Below are positions 26,458 through 37,053 of a stretch of DNA of 64,000 nucleotides, in pieces (position 1 is the stretch's first letter; every line of letters begins with the position of its first letter). The stretch is taken from contig KB722758.1 of NCBI GenBank assembly GCA_000349905.1, positions 465,551 through 529,550 of the forward strand, given 5' to 3'. A model generated the notes under the pieces. The model was given only the letters and a program-made list of their open reading frames with translations. It was not told where the DNA came from and ran no database searches. Source of the DNA: Volvariella volvacea V23. Lineage: Eukaryota > Basidiomycota > Agaricomycetes > Agaricales > Pluteaceae. The translations under genes were made by a program, and so were the position numbers.

Positions 26458-27652
26458 TCATGAACCGAACCAACGAGCGTATACAATAATAAACCCGACG
26501 CCAACTATAAGTGCGGCTATGTCATTGAGGAATAGAGAGGCCATTTGGAAATATTTCATTGTGTTTACAATGATTGAAGGTAGTGGAGCCGGGAGATGCG
26601 GAAGGGCTAATGCAATTATTGTCGGTGGTTGAACGGCATTCTATGGACATAAATGAGTTCCTTTTATTAAAACCAAGAGCAGAAAGGAAACGTACAAAGC
26701 CGGAAAATATACGTAGTTGAGTGTAGTACAATTTCAAGTGTCGTGAATGCCCAGAAGNNNNNNNNNNNNNNNNNNNNNNNNNNNNNNNNNNNNNNNNNNN
26801 NNNNNNNNNNNNNNNNNNNNNNNNNNNNNNNNNNNNNNNNNNNNNNNNNNNNNNNNNGGGCTCTTGGACCCTAACTCTGCCCACCTCTGCCACATCCCAT
26901 CTGCGCTGCCTTGGTATGAGGTGGGCTCATGATAAAAGACGAAGTAGGCCAAGAGTGCCCACATCGACGCAAAATGCACGAATGGCATCAGTTTTTGCAA
27001 CCTCGTTGGAGGTTTTTCTGGAGGCAATATCGCCACCCCTGCGTCGGGAGAAAAACCAGCTTGTTGCGCAAGCAGCGCTGCCAAGGGGTTGTCCAGGGGG
27101 ATCTCTGCTGGAGGCTCTGAACGGGCTCTGCGCTGCCGCAGGGGCGGTGTCTGCATTCCGGGAAGAGGTTGAGATTGAGGGACCCCGCCCATTAAAGCGC
27201 TTAGGAATTGGCGCTGTTGCTCTTCCGTCCACACAGACGGGTCTGGTGCGCTCTCGCTCAGTAGTGAAGCAAATGAATCGCTTGTTGACCTATGTGTTTG
27301 ACTCCGAAGTGGGTGAGGCGGGGATGGGCCGGGCGCAGGTGAAGGTGAAGGTGACGGGGAAAGCGAGACGCGTCTTAATTGGGGAGAGGGTGTAGGCATC
27401 TCTGACTCTTCGCCGACAAAATTGCGTAGCGTACTTGAAACCGAGCGAGGCGCTACATTAAACAATGAGCCCAATGCGTAGTAACTGTTAGTAACCTTGA
27501 TAAAATGGCAAGAAAAAAAAGTACGGACAGTCGCTCAAATATGCAGGTGCACCTTCACCCCGTGCGGAAGTGGTTAGTTTGGACAAGCGGTCTGAGCCCC
27601 TGCTTAGGATAGCTTTTCTACGGGCTTCTGCACGTTCTACTGCAGTCGGCAT
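26458..27652 (-). CDS. GET2: GET2-like tail-anchored protein receptor subunit, split by an assembly gap
   Basis: ER membrane receptor for the Get3 tail-anchor targeting factor. The first exon (27652-27525) starts MPTAVERAEARRKAILSRGS, the basic Get3-binding N-tail, and continues LTTSARGEGAPAYLSD. Exon 2 runs from 27484 across a 100-N gap. Three hydrophobic segments follow: PFVHFASMWALLAYFVFY, FWAFTTLEIVLHSTTYIF and SLFLNDIAALIVGVGFIIVY. If the gap is zero bases the frame runs unbroken from SKS through P to FWAF. The last intron is uncertain: the donor at about 26,690 fits an acceptor that skips PPTIIALA, while the other acceptor would be out of phase. An in-frame start at 27763 is a longer alternative. 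Confidence 0.72.
26758..26857. other. Assembly gap of exactly 100 N
   Basis: A placeholder run of 100 N inside the GET2-like coding region. The flanking minus-strand sequence ends AGCCC and resumes CTTCTGG; joining them directly keeps the reading frame open. Confidence 0.98.
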
Positions 27653-28713
27653 AGCGTAATACCAGAGAAAGAGAAGGGAAGAATAGGAGGCTTGCGGCGT
27701 TGGTATGTACGTGGCAGGGCTTTGCAGAGTCGGTTGTTTGACAGCAGCCTGGGCACCAAACACTGTTGATCAACCGCACTCATCCATCTAAGCGAGCCAC
27801 ATGGCTGTTGGGTTGATATCAGTTCTCAGGTCTAAATAGCGTCAGGTTGCATACTTGGGCGGGAGGAAAGGGTGCGGCGACGTGATGCGGGCCACCAATT
27901 GTTCTATGGCGGAAGAGAATAGAAGACATTGGGAATGGCTTGTGCTTGACGTGGCAGGTGTGGAAATTCCAGTTATGTAGAGGTGTGCAGCTGTTCATGA
28001 CAATACAATTGCGCTCGGCCTGAGAAGGCCGGCCGTGGAGAGATTTGACCCCAAGTGATGGATGATTTGATGGTGAAGACAAGAACAAGAAGGTGCAGGA
28101 GAACGGCGGCACATCGGGATGATTCTCTGCCCGATGGCTCGGTGGTAGAGGAGTAGCATAAGTATAATGGACTGGACGCTGACTGGCTGGGGGATATTGC
28201 CAGAACCGTAGAAGCTGGCGGCAGTGGACACGGCGTGGCGGAGTTGGTGTGAGGAGTAATAGGCGAGTGGATCGCAGGAGGAAGGGTGCCTGTTGGCGGG
28301 TGTTCATGTGCATACACTAGTCTATGCATCTGGTCTATACCTCTTGTCTATACATCTAGTCTATATCTCTAGCCTACAGTCTATACAGTCTAGTATTCTA
28401 TTCTACATTGTATCAATTGTAGCCAGTCGGTAAGTGGATATGTTGAGCACGTGGTGTTGCTTGAATTTATTTGATTCAGAATTCGTGATTGCAACAGATT
28501 GCCTCGTCGCTGTTGCTAGCATCCTCCAGCTCTTTCTCTCCAACCTCCATCCTGTCCTCCTCGCTGTCCTGACCAGCGCCCCCTCCTTCGCCTGGTCTTC
28601 TGCGTAAGGGGTACAGTGATCCTCTTTTTCTCCCTTCCCTCTCTTACATTACACGTAGCCTGCCTTCCGCAGGACCGCAGATCTCCACCTTGGTTCTTTC
28701 TTTGTACAAGTCC
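27653..28713. promoter_or_regulatory. Divergent intergenic region GET2/BNI4 with 13-bp tandem repeat
   Basis: About 1.06 kb between divergent genes. Overlapping minus-strand open frames near 27,820-28,330 show no family signature and look like chance frames. Four head-to-tail 13-bp units related to GTCTATACATCTA occupy 28,320-28,371, followed by partial units to about 28,400. A pyrimidine-rich tract (28,500-28,650) immediately upstream of the BNI4-like start looks like a typical fungal core promoter. Confidence 0.5.
28320..28400. repeat. 13-bp minisatellite (GTCTATACATCTA units)
   Basis: Units at 28320-28332, 28333-28345, 28346-28358 and 28359-28371 keep the 13-bp length and the invariant start GTCTAT. 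Shortened units (GCCTACA, GTCTATACA, GTCTAG) follow. It lies about 320-390 bp upstream of the BNI4-like start codon. Confidence 0.8.
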
Positions 28714-31700
28714 ATGGCTGTTCTCGCTCCTCCAGATTGGCAGCAATATCCCCCAAGAGACTCGACTATGGACATTTCCACTACTAACCCAAGGCAACGC
28801 TCTTCTCCAGCCAATGACCATCCCTCCTCCTCCGCCCCTGCTCCCTCCAGTAGCCAGCAGCATCACCAGCATCAGCACCAGCAACACCACAACCACCAAG
28901 CCCAGCAACTTCCCCAGCAATCTTTTGGTTATCCCCTTCAGCAGCAGCCCCAGGGTGCTTGGACTCCCTCAATAGCTGCCCAGCCATTTTATCCTGCCTT
29001 CTACCAAAATCACCAGCAACCGCAGTCTCAGCAGCCTTACTCCCAAATACCTCCGCAAGCACCGTTTTATGACCACGCGAATGCTCAGCTCTGGGCTTAT
29101 CAGCAGATGCTTTTTAATCAGGTTCAGCAAGGTTTCGCTCACCTACCTCAACATCTTTCACAACAACGTAACGCTTCCGGTCCCTCTAACGATTTTTACT
29201 CCCAAAATCAACTTAATCCCGCCTTTAACCCTTTCCCAAGTGGCACCCCTCCGCCTCATCATCGAGGCGGCCCAGGTGATCATCAGCAGTCCCAGGGTCA
29301 ACAACAGAACCCTCAGTATCCTGCCTTTCATCCCTACCGCCGCCCCAGCCGTCAGCCTTCTTCTCATGCCTCTGAAGCAAGCGATTGGCGTCCCATGCCC
29401 CATCCCCCTTACGCACGACCGGATGCGTCTGGTTCTTCCTCTTCTATAAACTCTTCGTCTAGTCAACGACAACGAACCAACAGTAACCAAAGTGGTCACA
29501 GCGGCCATAACACTCCCTCTTCCACTGGCAGTAGCCGCTCTCGAAACGTACCTTCTGCCGCTGTTTCAGGATCGACCAGGAATTCTCCTTCTCCTGCATC
29601 ATCCTCGAACTCGCCTACCCCTTCGCCACTTCGTACTCCGCATCACCGCAACGGTTCCTCCTCTTCTTCAAGTTCAACTGCTACCTCCTCGCGACCTTCT
29701 CCTCTTTCTCCTTCCCTATCCACCACAACCGTATCTTCTAACTCTAATACTGCTGCCAGCAGCTCCGGTTCTTCAACACCTCGGCCAACTCGTCCCTCCC
29801 CGTTATCTCAAGGAACGTTCACCGCGTCTGAAAAAAGGATGTCCAGAGACGACAGCGATCTAGCGGCCTTACGGGATCCGATCCCGACGGCAAGTATGAT
29901 GCGGGGCGGTGGGGGTGGGTTGAAGAGTCGTTTGCGTAGAGCACTGTCCTTCAATGCTGCTCAGGCTCTCAGAGAGGAAGAGCAAGAGGACGATACGTCA
30001 ATCAAAGCTTCAGCACAAGCAAGCAGCAGCGGAAAATCGTCACTAAAACCGAAAAGCCTCAACATCGGTGCTGCAACCACAACAGGGCCAGGAGGTGGAG
30101 TACGTAGTCCTGAAAGCGGGGTCCTAGACGATGGAGCATCTGCCGCTACAGTCCAAACCAACAAGAAAAGGGGTCGAGCAGCCTCGCTATTCAACTCTAG
30201 ACTCAATGCTAGTACTGACAACATCTCGCTCTCATCTACAGTCAGTAGTGCTAGTGTCATGATACGAAAACTAGGGTCCATGGGCAAGTTGGTAAGAAGG
30301 AACTCCTTGGCAGGGATTACGTCCTTGTTCAAAGACAAGGACAAGGAGGGGAAGAAGAAAGATAAGAAGGGTAGCGCAAAAGCGGAAGTCAGTGAGGCTA
30401 GTGTTTCCCATGTCACGGCGGAATTGGATCGCGGTGGAAGTGGTGACTGGAGCATGGAGGGTTTGAGTCCTGCTGCTAAGCTTGCAAGACAGCACACCTT
30501 GAAGACTAACGCAGAGGCAGCGGCGAAGGCAAAGGCACAGCAGGAGGCTCAGGCTGCGATTGCCAACGCTGCTAACACAGCGAAAGTTGATGTTCAGGCA
30601 AATGCTTCAGGAAGTAGTGCATTGTCCTCAATCAACGGCAATGAGTCTGCTGGTGTTGCCATCTGGGATCGTAATACTGCTACTAAGCAGGGCCCGAGCA
30701 AAGGAGAGGTGGGTGGAATCAAGGTGAATGAGGATGGAACACAGGCAAATACAGAAAACAACGACGACGACGACGATAGCAGCGATGAAGGACACTATGG
30801 AGGCTCCCAGCAGGCTGGGCAAAGCTTTCACGCGGAGGGTTGGGAGGACGACGAGGACTGGGGGGAAGATCATGATGGTGACGAAGAGGTCACGATTCGG
30901 GCTGGGCTACAAAGAACCAGTTTAGATGATAATAATGCATTTTATCAGGAGGAACCCGAACCATGGGCCGTTGATATCCGAAGGAGTATAGAAAAGACAC
31001 GAAAACCGATGAAAGGCATCCTCAAATGTGAGTTGTATTCAATTTCCTCTTACCCCGACTAATTTTCGGGATGTACAGTGAACGGGAAATATAACCAGGA
31101 GGCGTATCTCTCGGATTCTAGTTCATACCCTACAGCACGTCTTCGGTCAAACTCGTATAATTCTCATGGTACCTCGGAGCTTGGCCCTCTTGCTAGGATG
31201 CCCTCTCCTGATCCAGATCATATCGATGGGTTACACCGACATAATTCACACTCATCTGGACATGGGCCCAAGGACGCTGTCCCTTTAATCCCCCCACTTC
31301 CGTTTGAATCTGGGAGTTCTTCCAGGTTAAGCATGTCGTTAGAAGGGTTGAAGGGTGAACCTAGCACTCCTCCCAGCACAAGTACGGCAGCTCCGGAAAA
31401 GGCATCCATTTTTATTCATCCTAATTCCTCTGCACCTGCATTGTCAACGATATCCACGACATCAACACCGCCCACACTCACTCACAGATCTGCAACGGCG
31501 CCGAGCAAGCGTTTGGCATTTGCGAGCAATTTGTCAGTGTATGATACCTTCTCTTCTACGGTTTACGATCGGAGGAGCGAGCCAGCAACGTGGAGTCGCT
31601 TGACTCCTGCACTGGCGCAGCGGATCAAAGAGGAGCTTAACTCCTACAAGATGGAGGAGATGGAAGTGCATGCTGCGAGTCGAATACAGTAAGCAATAGT

Positions 31701-31761
31701 TTTGCTCCCCACTCACACCCCTCTGACCGATGATTTTCACAGCACCCAATTCTTTGTCTGA
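28714..31761 (+). CDS. BNI4: Bni4-like bud-neck / PP1-targeting scaffold
   Basis: Bni4 tethers the PP1 phosphatase and chitin synthase to the bud neck or septum. Exons 28714-31027, 31079-31688 and 31743-31761 give about 980 residues. Most of the chain is low-complexity: Gln/His/Pro-rich at residues 1-210, then Ser/Thr-rich, with an acidic run near 690. The family call rests on the C-terminus: SKRLAFASNLSVYDTFSSTV, then YDRRSEPATWSRLTPALAQR, IKEELNSYKMEEMEVH and the final exon encoding HTQFFV. KRLAF fits an RVxF PP1-docking motif. Only 6 codons lie in the last exon. The upstream TTG-initiated extension was not used because MAVLAPP is the first ATG. Confidence 0.8.
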
Positions 31762-32926
31762 ATCCCATAATAATGGTTTCGTTTTCTTTTTGGATTCCCT
31801 GTTCACGACTACTTCCCCCTACCCGCCGTGCCGTCTCATCGCAATTATCGCTGTCAGATCTAACGCCATACCTCCAAGATATCCTTCTACGTATTACCCC
31901 CATATCCTTTTAGCAAACACACCCCGGATCAGAGTCAGATGTCAGTCCCCTCGCTCCTCAAATTCACAGTATACCCTTGATCCTTCACGTGTAATTCATC
32001 GTATGCGGTGTCGTCAATGTTTTTAGGGGAAAGAACTTCATCGCACCTGCCATGTGGATATTGCAATTCTCTCCTTTGTTCTATTTCCTATACTATACTT
32101 GCCCATATTTCACCCAGTCGTTCCCTCTACTCTTTTTTGTTCCTGCCTTCTATCGATTTCCGACCACACCTATGTTCCTTCATAAGAGCCATCCCCCCCC
32201 CCCCTCTACCCTCAGCTCCTATTTTCCGTATTTCTTTTTGTGCGCAGCAGTCGTACTGTTATACTCATTTCATTCGTTTGCAAATGATTTGGACGGACAT
32301 TTTAACATGCAGCCCATCATCGAATATCCCCTTCCTTTTCTCATAAGAGCTACAGAAATCCTCAGTTCTCTCACAGATTATGGTAATCATGACATTATAT
32401 TAAAATTCACTCCTTCCTTTCAAAGGGATACCTGTCCTTTGGGGTTCAGTTTCAACTTCGCCTTTCCTTCGATACTATTTCATAAATGTCCTGCTCCTGT
32501 TTCCCCTTCTAATGCCTGTGGTGCTAATATGCTCCTTCCGTTTTCTACCAATATTCGGGCTTTTTTTGTTACTCTGTTCACGCAAACAAGTAGCCAAGTA
32601 GCTGATCATATACCCGCAAAAGAAAATGTTTCCCCCCACTCGTTACTACCGCATGTACAAGATTAGAATGGACTAATGCAGGGAAGTAAATAGTTGCTCA
32701 GATATCGTATTCTATATGTTAATTCACTGCAGTGGTATCTGCCCATGAAAGGGCTGATTCTGACCGCCCACCTCCATTCAAGCCTGAATTGACACGCAGG
32801 AATTGCCTTATTTGTGCTGGGTGATCATGCCAAATAAGCCGCCACTAAGTCTTGGGACCCTGGTCTTATACAGTGTATTTCACCTCTTGCTTGCGGTATT
32901 CCCTGTCTTTTCTAAATATCTTGAAC
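31762..32926. other. Pyrimidine-rich gene-free stretch
   Basis: About 1.16 kb between BNI4 and the ArfGAP gene. The plus strand is strikingly C/T-rich with few G, and has a run of 12 C at 32,203-32,214. Long plus-strand open frames here (up to about 200 codons) translate to Phe/Ser/Pro/Tyr-rich chains, as expected from a pyrimidine tract, and I do not call them genes. The stretch probably holds the BNI4 3' end and ArfGAP promoter and leader. Confidence 0.5.
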
Positions 32927-34311
32927 ATGTCCAAGCAAGACAAATTGACAACGGAAAGGAACGCAAAGACACTACGCGAGTTGGTGAGGAGGCCAGAGAA
33001 CAAAGTTTGTGCGGATTGCAAGCGTAATGGTGCTTTCTCCGCAATTCATCGTATTGGGGGTTTTGGCTGATGACTACATTCACGCAGATCCACGATGGGC
33101 ATCCTGGAACCTGTAAGATGCCGTTGTGGCGCCGTATGATTCACTGTTTACAAGTTATTTCCCTTTTAGCGGAGTGTTTTTGTGCATACGTTGCTCTGGG
33201 ATACATCGTGGTATGGGGACGCACATCAGTAAGGTGAAATCCGTCGATCTTGATGTTTGGACACCGGAACAAATGGAGGTGGGTTGAACCTTTTCATTGA
33301 TATCATGTTTTTATGTCAATTGACCACGTCACTCGACCCAATAGTCGATTCAGAAATGGGGGAACTATAGAGCAAACCTCTTTTGGGAGGCCCATCTCAA
33401 GCGAGGACACATTCCACCCGACCAGTATGTGGCTAACTCCTGGGTGGAGCCTTTGACGAATTGTCCACAGTAAAATGGAATCTTTCATTCGTTCCAAGTA
33501 TGAATCAAGACGATGGGCAATGGAGGGCCCGATCCCCTTGGATCCTTCAATACTGGAGAAAGCGGCCAAATTAGACGAAGAGGAAGCGGCAGCAGCAGCA
33601 GCAGCAGAAGCAGTTACTGTTCAACAATCAGCAGTCACACATGCCACGGGTCCCATTGCTGCTGCAACGAGTAATCGTCAGCCCGCATCACCAGCTACTC
33701 GTCAACCCCATCAACTCCTCTCAGCAAGTTACGCCGCCCACCAGAACACCCCGACGGTGCGAGGACAGCAAGAGTCCACGGTTCCCCCAGCAGCTCCACC
33801 TTCAGCCCCACCTCAAGCACTGCCTGCGCAGCAAGACTTGTTCAGCCTCGATTTCCATGCGCCCCCTCCCTCATCAGCTAGTCCCGCAGCACAGCAGCCT
33901 AGAAAGGACGTAAAGCAGGATATACTTTCCCTGTTTAGCGCCCCTACTCCTAATTCCTCAGCTGTCCCGATGGCGTCTGCATCGTCTGGACAGGGAAATG
34001 CATGGGGTACTTCGCCACCCATTGTGAGCATGGCAGGCACCAGTGGTGTAGGAGCCTGGGGTGTAAGTTCCGGTTGGGGGGCTTCAGCAGTACCCCCTGC
34101 TCAACCTAATGTATGGGGGAGTTCCACCAATCCGACTACTGCGCAGCAGCCCAACCTTTTTGCATCCAGTAATGATATTTGGGGTGGTTCCGCTGTTGCA
34201 AGCAACGGGGAAGCAGATCTGATTGGTTCATCCTTTTCTACTTCTTCAACAGCAGCGCCCACCACCAAGAAGGATGACGTCTTTGGTGACCTGTGGGGTG
34301 GTTTCAAGTAG
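32927..34311 (+). CDS. ArfGAP (SMAP/Age2-like)
   Basis: GTPase-activating protein for Arf in vesicle transport. Exons 32927-33029, 33088-33112, 33170-33278, 33345-33424 and 33471-34311 give about 385 residues. The ArfGAP zinc finger is complete: [17 protein letters not shown], then [19 protein letters not shown], with the catalytic arginine in the IHRGMG stretch. [16 protein letters not shown] and the [12 protein letters not shown] helix follow. The C-terminal half is Ala/Pro/Gln-rich and carries repeated Trp-Gly motifs (NAWG, GAWG, NVWG, DIWGG) ending [11 protein letters not shown], possible short adaptor-binding motifs. There are no PH or ankyrin domains, which fits the small SMAP/Age2 class. 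Confidence 0.93.
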
Positions 34312-34438
34312 ATATTTGCTATTTATGGACTTCTCTTATCAGGTGTACAGATTGCTATTACACTATACACGATTATTACTGTCCAGCCTAGTTTTCTTTT
34401 GCTCCAGACAACTAAAGCACTTAAGCTAGGCTGAGATC

Positions 34439-37053
34439 CTAGGGATAGGTTAGCCTTTTGAAAGCAAGGGAAGAAAGTATCACTGTAACCTTTTCGATCA
34501 ACCTCCTTGCAATAGGGTGGAATGCATCTTTGGCCTGGCTGAATTTGGCGATGGCAAGTTGCTTGTCAACTTTTGCGACTGCTCGCAAGACCGGTCGGCA
34601 GAACTTCATGCGGCCTTTGATGACCCCAGTTCCATCAGCGCCAATAACCCAATCTGCTGCTCCAGGGGAGAAAAATTTCGCTGCCTCAGAAGCGGGATCA
34701 CGGAGGGCAACTTCGTAAAATCGTAGCCTGATTTCTGCGTTTGGCGTGCTGGAGAGTTTATACAAAGAGCCCATGTGCGAGACATGAGCTGATGGAAGTG
34801 GCTTATATGTATCCAGACGCTCCAGGAAGACGACTAAAATAATTTATGGTGAGGACAAACAGCAAGCACGCTTGTGTGACATACTGATTTGGTTCGTATC
34901 AAAATCCTGGAGGTCACCTTCCTCGAAGGCGAGCTTAGAAGTTTCAGATACAGATCGGGATGCATCCCAGCGCGCTGCAAGGTTATAAGCATCTTCGGCA
35001 AGGCTGAGGTCATACTGAAGTTCGACCGGTAAGGCCAGGCCTTCACCGTAGAACCAGCGCTTCAAATGCAATTCAATGGAGAATTACACCATGATGAAGA
35101 AGAGAACTTACGTCCCAATCCACATTGTCGAGAATTTTGACTTTCTCCTCTCCTCCATGCTTCTGGAAATAAGCATAGAGGTGGTCCTTCCATTGCTCGG
35201 TAGTAATGCTCTTCCCCATGTACGTATTGACGTAGTCTTGCACGTAAGGCAAAAACACGTCTAGTCCACCGAGTTGGTGCTCTAGCGACTTCCAATTAGC
35301 TAGTCTTATGGGCACCAGAAAAGATTGTGGCCTTACCAAGATAGTAGATAAAATTTGCCCCCTTCTCATAGGGGATGCTGCTGTATGCGTCATCTGGATC
35401 CTCTCCTTTTTCGAAGTCGATGACTAGTCTCTGGTATTTAGGACGATCCTCATATTGCTTGAGGGCATCTTTGAGTGCTTTATTGCCGATAAGGTATGAG
35501 AAACCTCGGTGAGCAGGGGAATGTAAAAACTGCTGAAGAACGCGCTCGATATATGTCGTCCAACCCTCATTAAGCCAAAAGTGGGTAGCATGTGCATGTC
35601 TGGTAGCATTTCAGCATCATCGTCACTAGTTCAAGAAAGATTCTTACGTTACACCATTTCCGAACCAAGAGTGAGTCAATTCGTGTACAACGACATCGAC
35701 GAGTGCTCTATCACCAGATAATAGGGCTGAACTTATTCAATAAGTGTGCAGGCTGTGCAATACGACAAGACTTACTCGGCGTGAGGAAGGAAATGCAGGC
35801 ATTTTCCTGTGTGTGTAGGTATCCATATATGCTGTCAGTAAATAGAAATACGACGTACCATACCACCATAAGGGAATGATGGAGGCAGGACCAGTAGGTC
35901 ATAAACACCGAACCGGTAGGGTGTTACGATCTTTTCTTCTGCCGCAAGGAACCTGCAAAGACCCTTCAGGGGTAAAATATATCGAGAGACAAGTTGACTG
36001 ACCTAGCTGTATCCTCACTGAACTCCCAATATGCTGCATTAATCATCTCAGGCTCCGCCCACACTCCACACTTCCATTCCTTACCCTCAAGCTGGGGGAA
36101 GGGTCGATAGATGACATTGCCACTTGCAATGGCAATCAAGTATGACGGAATTGGAACGGGCTAGGAAGGGTCAGGCGGGAGCACGGATCCTTGAGGGACC
36201 ATACAGACCTGATGATAGGTGTATACCACAGCGTCTTTTCCTACTACCTTGCCGTCATGCACAGGACCGTCGGACGGCGGAGAAACGCGGATAGCGGAAA
36301 GTAGCACCGGAAGCACAGATGTGACTTGTGCGAAGTATTTCTGGTCAGTGTTAAGTACTTGTGCTCGATTACGCTGTAATTAAGAATACATACGATTTTA
36401 ACAGAGGGTGTATCTGGACATATGGAGGTGAGTATATTAAGTAGGGGCACGGCAAGTACTTACCTTGCAGTGGTGCCAACGCTCGTGAGTAGATGGGTTG
36501 GCACTGACTGAAAAGGTAAGGGAAGGTTTTCCCTTGTGTCTGTCTATCACTCTATGAGATGGACTTTTCTAGCATGACGCCATAGCACTCACTCCTTATC
36601 AAGCCATTGCAGAGCAGTGCAACCCTTGGTCGTCTTGTATGTAACTGAGATAGTGATGGTCTGCCCGAGCTGTAGCCCTGACGGCAATGGAATATGAAGG
36701 GCAGAACCCATGACGGCATGCTTCGGTTTGATCTCATACTAAATTCCCTAATATCTGTGGTTGTCCATATCCCATATCGAATGGCGCTTACTTGAACAGT
36801 AGTTCCTGAGACTTCAGCTTCGTCAATATGTAGATCGGATGTATCAAAGCTAGATTACGAATCAGGAGTTGAAGGATATCCGCATTCGCTAATAGCTAAC
36901 CCACATTACTTCAGTTACGTTGCTGTCTAAGATCTTCAAAGTATGAGTCGCTGAGCCTGACAGGATTCGCGCCTCAAAGTCAATTTCCCAGTCGAATGCA
37001 ACATGTTCGGAGATGATCTGATGGTAATTGGACTGTGTTGTAGGATCTGACAT
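34439..37053 (-). CDS. LAP2: Leukotriene-A4-hydrolase-type M1 aminopeptidase
   Basis: Zinc metalloaminopeptidase with possible epoxide hydrolase activity, cytosolic. Many exons on the minus strand. It starts MSDPTTQSNYHQIISEHVAF, followed by the saddle domain (LHIPLPSGLQLGQTITISVT, QCQPIYSRALAPLQDTPSVK). The exopeptidase signature GGMEN is split by an intron near 35,857. The zinc site HELTHSWFGN lies at about 35,660-35,690 and the third ligand in NEGWTTYIER. The C-terminal helical domain carries HLKRWFYGEGLALPVELQYD, then NAEIRLRFYEVALRD, ending RRLIEKVTVILSSLAFKRLTYP in pieces. The RFYE motif near the end is typical of LTA4H homologues and separates this from other M1 peptidases. Confidence 0.93.

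Noticed and set aside
27819..28329. Two overlapping minus-strand open frames of 118-164 codons
   Set aside because: They overlap in different frames, have no recognisable domain and lie in a promoter-like region.
29158..30873. Long antisense frames within the BNI4-like gene
   Set aside because: Shadows of the low-complexity repeats of the sense frame.
32052..32666. 204-codon plus-strand open frame
   Set aside because: Composition follows the pyrimidine tract (Phe/Ser/Pro/Tyr); no motif and no splice partner.
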